Shown here: piece after piece, positions 58,986 to 64,000 of the stretch
Layout: each line of letters begins with the position of its first letter
Position numbering within the stretch: position 1 is the first letter of the stretch
Assembly: GCF_002086795.1 (NCBI RefSeq)
Contig: NZ_MVIM01000003.1
Location: 248,001 to 312,000, forward strand
Direction: 5' to 3'
Length of the DNA: 64,000 nucleotides
Origin: Mycolicibacterium tusciae
GTDB lineage: Bacteria > Actinomycetota > Actinomycetes > Mycobacteriales > Mycobacteriaceae
Made by a program: the position numbers and the translations under genes
Notes under the pieces: model-generated
The model's database searches: none
What the model was told of the DNA's origin: nothing
The model's input: the letters and a program-made list of their open reading frames with translations, nothing else

Positions 58986-59819
58986 CCCGACGGCGATCAA
59001 CGCCACGCCCGCCCACACCGCGGTATCTGGGGTCGCACCGGCGACCGGTACCCCGATCAAGGCTGCGGCAATCGGTGCGATGCCGGTGAGCAGTCCGGCC
59101 CGCCCGCTGCCGAGTGAGTGCACACACGAGTACCAGAGAATGAACGCCAGCGCCGTCACCCCGACGGCAAGGTATCCGATTGCGAGTAGGTCGTCCATAT
59201 CGAAAGTGGCTGCTGCGGAAAGCCCTTCGAAACGTAGCGCGAGGACGGCAAATATCAGCGCGGCGATCCATGTGGCGTGCACCGAAACGCCCACCGGCCC
59301 GTGCCTACCGAGCACCGGAACGGCCAGCAAGGTGAACCCGGCCTCGCAGACGAATACCGTGACCGCCCACGCGAGTCCCACGCCGTCCGCCCGACCGAAG
59401 CTTTCGACGACGACCGCACCCACGCTGACCACGGCCGCCGCCGCCAGCACTCGTGTCCGCGGGCGGTGGCCCTCGAGCAGCGGTCCGATTGCGGCCAGCG
59501 CCAAGGGGACGCACGCTACGCCGACCGCGAGCACCGCGGGTTCAGCGTGCCTCGACCCGTGCACCAGCGCGAGGTTGAACACGACGAGTCCGCTGACGGT
59601 GACCCCGACCAGCCAGAGCCACTCCGTGCCGCGCGGCCGATGCACTGAGCGGCCCGTCATGCGGGCCCACGCGACGAGCAGCGCGCAGGCGGCCGCGTAT
59701 CGCAGCGCCTGCGCGGTGTGCAGCTGCGCATCGGCGAGCACACCCGAGACGGCGACGCTGCCACCGACGAAGGTCATTCCGAGCACACCGGAGAGGCCGG
59801 CGCGGGAGGTGCTGGACAT
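58779..59819 (-). CDS. EamA/DMT-family exporter with antisense-overlapping tail
   Basis: 346 residues with about ten membrane helices (for example VGGSVAVSGVLADAQLHTAQALRYAAACALLVAWARM at the N-terminus and TAVWAGVALIAVGLGVGFS as the last helix). After that helix about 70 polar residues follow, encoded antisense to the end of the alpha/beta hydrolase gene; no earlier in-frame stop exists. The tail is probably not functional sequence. Likely exporter of small metabolites. Divergent from a MocR regulator 58 bases away. Confidence 0.75.
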   Translation of the reverse strand: MSSTSRAGLSGVLGMTFVGGSVAVSGVLADAQLHTAQALRYAAACALLVAWARMTGRSVHRPRGTEWLWLVGVTVSGLVVFNLALVHGSRHAEPAVLAVGVACVPLALAAIGPLLEGHRPRTRVLAAAAVVSVGAVVVESFGRADGVGLAWAVTVFVCEAGFTLLAVPVLGRHGPVGVSVHATWIAALIFAVLALRFEGLSAAATFDMDDLLAIGYLAVGVTALAFILWYSCVHSLGSGRAGLLTGIAPIAAALIGVPVAGATPDTAVWAGVALIAVGLGVGFSPEGRRPLGNPFGVLAVDRMRRVRPQLDLPTRQHVSSPCGSLGGVVHHTAAGDQGEDRDVQRP

Positions 59820-59841
59820 ATCGCCATCGTCGCGCCCAATA

Positions 59842-59861
59842 TGGTCCGATAAGTAGAACCA
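59842..59861. promoter_or_regulatory. Imperfect palindrome between EamA and MocR genes
   Basis: TGGTCC (59842-59847) and GAACCA (59856-59861) form a near-perfect inverted repeat (one mismatch) around eight bases in the short divergent gap. It is a candidate operator for the MocR protein. Confidence 0.35.
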
Positions 59862-59877
59862 ATGAGGGCATTATCTG

Positions 59878-61317
59878 ATGGACCAAGATGGAAGCGGTGC
59901 GGACTTCCTGCTGCTCGACGCGACGCGCGCCCCGGCACGGGGGCTGACTGACTGGCTGGTCGACGCGTTGCGCACCGCCATCGACGACGGCCGGCTGGGC
60001 CCGGGCGCCCGGCTGCCCGCCAGCCGCGCCCTCGCCGCCGATCTCGCGGTGTCCCGGGGAGTCGTCGTCGAGGCGTACCGGCGGCTGACCGACGAGGGTC
60101 TGGTCGGCGGCCGAAGTGGTGGCGGGACGACGGTGCTGCACCAACCTGTCCGGCTGCCGCCGTCAGGTCGTCATCCCGCTGCGCCGTCCGCCGGGCCACC
60201 ACGGCTGCCGCGTCCCCGGCTGCCCTTGGGCGACGGCGTCGACCTGTCGCCGGGCGTGCCCGACCTGTCGGCATTCCCGAGGAACCTGTGGCTGCGCACC
60301 GAGCGTGCGGTTCTGACCGAGACCCCGCCGGACGAACTCGGCTACGGCGACCCGCGCGGGCACCCACGTTTGCGCGCGGCTCTCGCACCCTGGCTCGCCC
60401 GCACCCGTGGGCTGCGGGCCGGACCCGACGACATCGTCATCGTTTCCGGTGTGGCCCAGGCGATGGCGCTGCTGGCGCAACAACTGCACCGCGACGGTGT
60501 CGGCTCTATCGCGGTGGAAGACCCCGGATCGCGAGGCGCCGTCGATGAATTGGAGTATTGGGGACTCACGGCGGTGCCGGTTCCGGTCGACGACGACGGA
60601 ATCCAGGTTGATGCGTTGGCGGACACCGATGTCCGCGCCACCTTCCTCACGCCCGCGCATCAGTTCCCGACGGGCGTCGTGCTGGCGCCGCATCGGCGAC
60701 GCGACCTACTCGAGTGGGCAGCCGACGCCGAGCTGGTCATCGAGGACGACTACGACGCGGAGTACCGCTACGACCGCGCACCGGTTGCTGCCCTGCACGC
60801 CGGCGCGCCGGACCGGATCGCTTATGCCGGAAGCACATCCAAGAGCCTTGCCCCCGCGCTGCGGCTTGGATGGCTGGTCCCGCCGCGCACCCGTTACGAC
60901 GACCTCGTCGCGGCGAAACATGCGAGCGATCTCGGCAGCCCGACCGTGCCCCAACTCGTGCTGGCGCGACTGCTGGAAAGCGGGGAATACGACCGTCATG
61001 TCCGGTTGGTCCGCGCGCGGCATCGGGCCCGCCGCGACGCGCTTCTCGGATCTCTCGTCGACGCCTTGCCGGGCGCCTCGGTGACGGGCGTTGCCGCCGG
61101 ATTGCATGTGCTCGTCACACTGCCCGACTCGGACGTCGACGACACCGTGGTGGCCGACGAGCTCCGCGATGCCGGCGTGCTGGTGCATCCGCTGTCGTGG
61201 CACCGCAGACTGCCGGGCCCCCCGGGACTGGTCATCGGCTACGCCGCGCATCCGCCCGACCGACTGCGTGCAGCCGCGGCGACAATCGGTCGGGCCGCGC
61301 GCCGGGGTGAGGTCTAA
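59878..61317 (+). CDS. MocR/PdxR-type GntR regulator with aminotransferase domain
   Basis: 479 residues. Residues about 20-85 are a GntR winged-helix domain (LPASRALAADLAVSRGVVVEAYRRLTDEGLV). The remainder is a PLP-dependent aminotransferase fold; the PLP lysine is in YAGSTSKSLAPALR and EDDYDAEYRY is conserved. Such regulators bind PLP or an amino-compound aldimine and control vitamin B6 or amino-acid metabolism genes. It probably controls the divergent EamA exporter. ATG 59878 has no clear Shine-Dalgarno site. Confidence 0.9.
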   Translation: MDQDGSGADFLLLDATRAPARGLTDWLVDALRTAIDDGRLGPGARLPASRALAADLAVSRGVVVEAYRRLTDEGLVGGRSGGGTTVLHQPVRLPPSGRHPAAPSAGPPRLPRPRLPLGDGVDLSPGVPDLSAFPRNLWLRTERAVLTETPPDELGYGDPRGHPRLRAALAPWLARTRGLRAGPDDIVIVSGVAQAMALLAQQLHRDGVGSIAVEDPGSRGAVDELEYWGLTAVPVPVDDDGIQVDALADTDVRATFLTPAHQFPTGVVLAPHRRRDLLEWAADAELVIEDDYDAEYRYDRAPVAALHAGAPDRIAYAGSTSKSLAPALRLGWLVPPRTRYDDLVAAKHASDLGSPTVPQLVLARLLESGEYDRHVRLVRARHRARRDALLGSLVDALPGASVTGVAAGLHVLVTLPDSDVDDTVVADELRDAGVLVHPLSWHRRLPGPPGLVIGYAAHPPDRLRAAAATIGRAARRGEV

Positions 61318-61574
61318 GCCCCGATTGCGCGGACCGCGTTGACCGGCGGCAGACCGACCGGTACATGACTAGTCGTCTGGCAATGCTCAATCACGTCGAC
61401 AACCGCGGCTCCACGAAACCAACGGCGCTTGCCATGCCAGCCGCACTGACACGCGCCGCGGTTGTTCAACCACGACTGCAGCAAATACGCGACCGGCGTT
61501 CCCACCCCTGCACAATAGCCGGTCTGGGTGGGATTCTCACCTGCCCTTCCATGCGCTGGTCCTGCAGGGATCAT
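61314..61574 (-). CDS. Possible small CxCGW-motif protein
   Basis: Up to 86 residues; an internal GTG would give about 63. The segment ACQCGWHGKRRWFRGAAVVDVIEHCQTTSHVP has paired cysteines, a histidine-cysteine pair and a tryptophan pattern that look like a small zinc-binding protein, and codon third positions are mostly G or C as in neighbouring genes. No good ribosome binding site is seen. It ends four bases inside the MocR gene. The rest of the 61318-61731 gap shows no supported gene. Confidence 0.45.
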   Translation of the reverse strand: MIPAGPAHGRAGENPTQTGYCAGVGTPVAYLLQSWLNNRGACQCGWHGKRRWFRGAAVVDVIEHCQTTSHVPVGLPPVNAVRAIGA

Positions 61575-61731
61575 CGACCGACTCGGCGTTCGGATCTCGT
61601 CGTCGCAGGGAGCCTTTTGTAGCGCACGTCAATTTTGGCAACGGAAATGATCTTGAAGTGCTCCCGAACTCGGGACGGCCGCGGCCTGAAACCCCGACCA
61701 TGCTCCCGCATGGCACGTAACGTGGGCGTCG

Positions 61732-63132
61732 ATGCGGCACTATTACACCGCCGACCAAATTCGCGAGGCAGAAGCGCCGCTGTTGGCGAGCCTCCCCGAC
61801 GGTGCCTTGATGCGCCGCGCCGCCTATGGACTGGCCACCTCGATCGCACGCGAAATGGGCGGCGTCACCGGGCGCCGGGTCTGCGCGGTCGTCGGCTCCG
61901 GAGACAACGGTGGCGATGCGCTCTGGGCGGCGACCTTCCTGCGTCGTCGCGGCGCATCGACCGCCGCGGTCCTGCTCAATCCGGAACGCACGCACGCCGC
62001 TGCCCTGGCCGCGTTCCGGAAGGCCGGCGGTCGGGTCGTCGAAAGCATCCCGCCGGCAACCGATCTGGTGATCGACGGCGTGGTCGGTATTTCCGGCTCC
62101 GGGTCTCTGCGACCGAACGCGGCCGACGTGTTCGCGAGCGTGACCGCGCCCGTGGTCGCCGTCGACATCCCGAGTGGCATCGACGTGCAGACGGGAACCG
62201 CCGACGGCCCGCATGTGCACGCCACATCGACGGTGACGTTCGGCGGGCTCAAACCGGTTCATGCCCTTGGTGATTGCGGACGAATCGAACTGGTCGACAT
62301 CGGCCTGGACCTGCCGGATTCCGACATACTGCAGCTCGAGGCCGCTGACGTCGCGGCGCTGTGGCCCTGTCCTGGCCCGAGGGATGACAAATACACCCAG
62401 GGTGTCACCGGGATCCTCGCCGGGTCGGCCACCTACCCTGGGGCCGCCGTGCTGTGTACCGGCGCCGCCGTCGCCGCAACGTCCGGCATGGTGCGCTATG
62501 CGGGAAGTGGTGCACAGCAGGTTCTTTCGCATTGGCCGGAAGTCATTGCCACACCTAACGTCTCCTCCGCAGGACGAGTCCAGGCATGGGCCGTCGGACC
62601 CGGGTTGGGGACCGACGAGACTGGTGCGACGGCGCTGTGGTTCGCTCTGGAGACCGACCTGCCGGTGATCGTCGACGCCGACGGGCTGACCATCCTCGCT
62701 GCGCACCCTGACCTGGTCGCCGATCGCGCCGCGCCGACGGTCTTGACGCCTCATGCGGGCGAGTTCGAAAGGCTGGCCGGCTCGCCGCCGGGGGACGACC
62801 GGGTCGGCGCTACCCGCAGGCTCGCCGACCGCCTCGGTGTCACCGTGCTGCTGAAGGGCAACGTGACGGTCATCGCGGAACCCGGTGGACCGGTCTATCT
62901 GAACCCGGCGGGCCAATCATGGGCGGCGACAGCGGGTTCCGGCGATGTGCTGTCCGGCATTGTTGGTGCGCTGCTCGCCGCAGGTCTGCCGCCGGCCCAG
63001 GCCGCCGCCGCAGCCGCCTACGTCCACGCGCGAGCCGCCAACCTGTCCGCCGCCGACCCCGGCCCGCACCCGGCCCCGACTTCAGCTTCCCGCATCCTGG
63101 CCCACGTCCGGGCTTCCATCGCATCTCTCTAA
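61732..63132 (+). CDS. nnrD: Bifunctional NAD(P)H-hydrate epimerase/ADP-dependent dehydratase
   Basis: 466 residues. The N-terminal epimerase (to about 205) has VVGSGDNGGDALWAATFL and VDIPSGIDVQTG; the C-terminal ribokinase-like dehydratase has VLTPHAGEFERLAG, VTVLLKGNVTVI and AGSGDVLSGIVGALLA. Together they repair damaged NAD(P)H hydrates. ATG 61732 has TAACGT eight bases upstream, allowing a leaderless start. The stop shares bases with an ATG at 63132 in frame with gadB. Homologue of Rv3433c. Confidence 0.95.
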   Translation: MRHYYTADQIREAEAPLLASLPDGALMRRAAYGLATSIAREMGGVTGRRVCAVVGSGDNGGDALWAATFLRRRGASTAAVLLNPERTHAAALAAFRKAGGRVVESIPPATDLVIDGVVGISGSGSLRPNAADVFASVTAPVVAVDIPSGIDVQTGTADGPHVHATSTVTFGGLKPVHALGDCGRIELVDIGLDLPDSDILQLEAADVAALWPCPGPRDDKYTQGVTGILAGSATYPGAAVLCTGAAVAATSGMVRYAGSGAQQVLSHWPEVIATPNVSSAGRVQAWAVGPGLGTDETGATALWFALETDLPVIVDADGLTILAAHPDLVADRAAPTVLTPHAGEFERLAGSPPGDDRVGATRRLADRLGVTVLLKGNVTVIAEPGGPVYLNPAGQSWAATAGSGDVLSGIVGALLAAGLPPAQAAAAAAYVHARAANLSAADPGPHPAPTSASRILAHVRASIASL

Positions 63133-63146
63133 TGAAAGGTCTTGCC

Positions 63147-64000
63147 ATGAAGCGCAAGGGCACTCACTCGCAACAGATCACCCCGGCCTACACCTGCCGG
63201 ATGGAGATGGCGCCCATCCCGTCGTTGCGCTTACCGGACGAAGCGATGGAGCCTGACGCCGCATACAGATTCATTCACGACGAGCTCATGCTCGACGGCA
63301 GCTCGCGGCTGAACCTCGCGACGTTCGTCACGACCTGGATGGACCCGCAGGCCGAACGGCTGATGGCGGAGACGTTCGACAAGAACATGATCGACAAGGA
63401 CGAGTACCCCGCGACGGCCGCTATCGAGCAGCGGTGCGTGTGCATGGTGGCCGACCTTTTCCATGCCGAGAACCTGCGCGACGACGACCCGAACAGTGCC
63501 GTCGGTGTTTCCACGATCGGCTCCAGCGAGGCCGTGATGCTCGCAGGGCTGGCGATGAAGTGGCGGTGGCGTGCGCGGGTTGCGTCCCGCAAGAACGGAG
63601 ACTGGAAGGGCCGGACCCCGAATCTGGTGATGGGCGCCAACGTTCAGGTGGTGTGGGAGAAGTTCTGCCGCTACTTCGACGTCGAACCGCGGTATCTCCC
63701 GATGTCCGAGGACCGCTACATCATCACCCCCGAGCAGGTGTTGGAGAACATCGACGAGGACACCATCGGCGTGGTCGCCATTCTCGGCACCACATACACC
63801 GGAGAACTCGAGCCGATCGGCGAGATCTGCGCCGCGCTGGACAAGGTGGCCGCCGACGGGGGAGTCGACGTTCCCGTGCATGTCGATGCGGCCAGCGGCG
63901 GCTTCGTCGTGCCGTTCCTGCACCCTCACCTGGAGTGGGACTTCCGGCTCCCTCGAGTCGTTTCCATCAACGTCAGCGGCCACAAGTACGGGTTGACCTA
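63147..64000 (+). CDS. gadB: Glutamate decarboxylase, 5' part (runs off window)
   Basis: About 284 residues are visible of a protein usually near 460. Group II PLP-dependent decarboxylase features: SLRLPDEAMEPDAAYRFIHDELMLDG, STIGSSEAVMLAGLAMKWRWR, HVDAASGGFVVPFL with the PLP-binding aspartate, and SINVSGHKYG with the PLP lysine near the end. It converts glutamate to GABA, consuming a proton. ATG 63147 with AAAGG seven bases before it is preferred over ATG 63132. Follows nnrD as in M. tuberculosis (Rv3432c). Confidence 0.95.
   Translation, partial: MKRKGTHSQQITPAYTCRMEMAPIPSLRLPDEAMEPDAAYRFIHDELMLDGSSRLNLATFVTTWMDPQAERLMAETFDKNMIDKDEYPATAAIEQRCVCMVADLFHAENLRDDDPNSAVGVSTIGSSEAVMLAGLAMKWRWRARVASRKNGDWKGRTPNLVMGANVQVVWEKFCRYFDVEPRYLPMSEDRYIITPEQVLENIDEDTIGVVAILGTTYTGELEPIGEICAALDKVAADGGVDVPVHVDAASGGFVVPFLHPHLEWDFRLPRVVSINVSGHKYGLT

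Noticed and set aside
61537..62916. 459-residue minus-strand frame over nnrD
   Set aside because: No domain, and the plus strand encodes a complete, canonical NnrD.

Overview
The window is chromosomal DNA of a high-GC actinobacterium, almost certainly a Mycobacterium or Mycolicibacterium species. Gene order around infA-rpmJ-rpsM-rpsK-rpsD-rpoA-rplQ-truA, a cutinase cluster, an ESX-4 locus, rplM-rpsI, glmM, glmS, nnrD and gadB follows the Rv3432c-Rv3465 region of M. tuberculosis, mostly in mirror orientation. Assignments rest on reading motifs and on known families; no database search was run.

Layout. 1-3055: end of a HAD-like gene and two tandem beta-lactamase-fold serine hydrolases. 3046-6634: valine/isobutyrate catabolic operon mmsA-fadE9-mmsB. 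6712-8300: rmlB-rmlC (dTDP-rhamnose). 8326-10693: a DinB/MDMPI-like protein and two tandem F420-type LLM oxidoreductases. 10752-13986: a redox signalling pair (REC-thioredoxin-reductase-like fusion plus a cyclic-nucleotide-binding histidine kinase), divergent from a 7Fe ferredoxin. 15028-19646: translation and transcription core genes. 19643-23551: three secreted cutinases, a DMT exporter and a CGNR regulator.

The most unusual segment is 23548-30583. Seven minus-strand genes overlap end to start: an HK97/encapsulin-like shell protein, a DDxxD polyprenyl diphosphate synthase, two small unknown proteins, a CrtC-like hydratase/cyclase, an SCP2-like lipid carrier, and a 985-residue FAD desaturase-like enzyme whose proline-rich C-terminal tail carries two near-identical amphipathic helices. 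I read this as a candidate nanocompartment-associated isoprenoid or carotenoid-like pathway. A 1443-residue ATPase/adenylate cyclase lies directly upstream. The cluster sits between the cutinases and ESX-4, which are close neighbours in M. tuberculosis, so it looks like an insertion.

35220-44850: complete ESX-4 type VII secretion locus (eccB4, mycP4, eccD4, eccC4, a secretion-associated protein, esxU, esxT), without eccE. 44975-49566: excalibur protein, rplM-rpsI, AIM24-like protein, small secreted protein, glmM. 49610-54091: two putative type VII substrate-like proteins, a DUF222/HNH protein and a DEAD-box helicase. 54241-64000: an LLM oxidoreductase with an operator-like palindrome, alpha/beta hydrolases, glmS, an EamA exporter opposite a MocR regulator, nnrD and the 5' part of gadB, which runs off the right edge.

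Regulatory structure is visible at several points: multi-hairpin leaders before rpsM and rplM, a terminator-like hairpin inside the first codons of truA, strong hairpins after rpsI, esxT and the small secreted protein gene, and several operator-like palindromes. No tRNA, rRNA, CRISPR array, insertion sequence or prophage was recognised.
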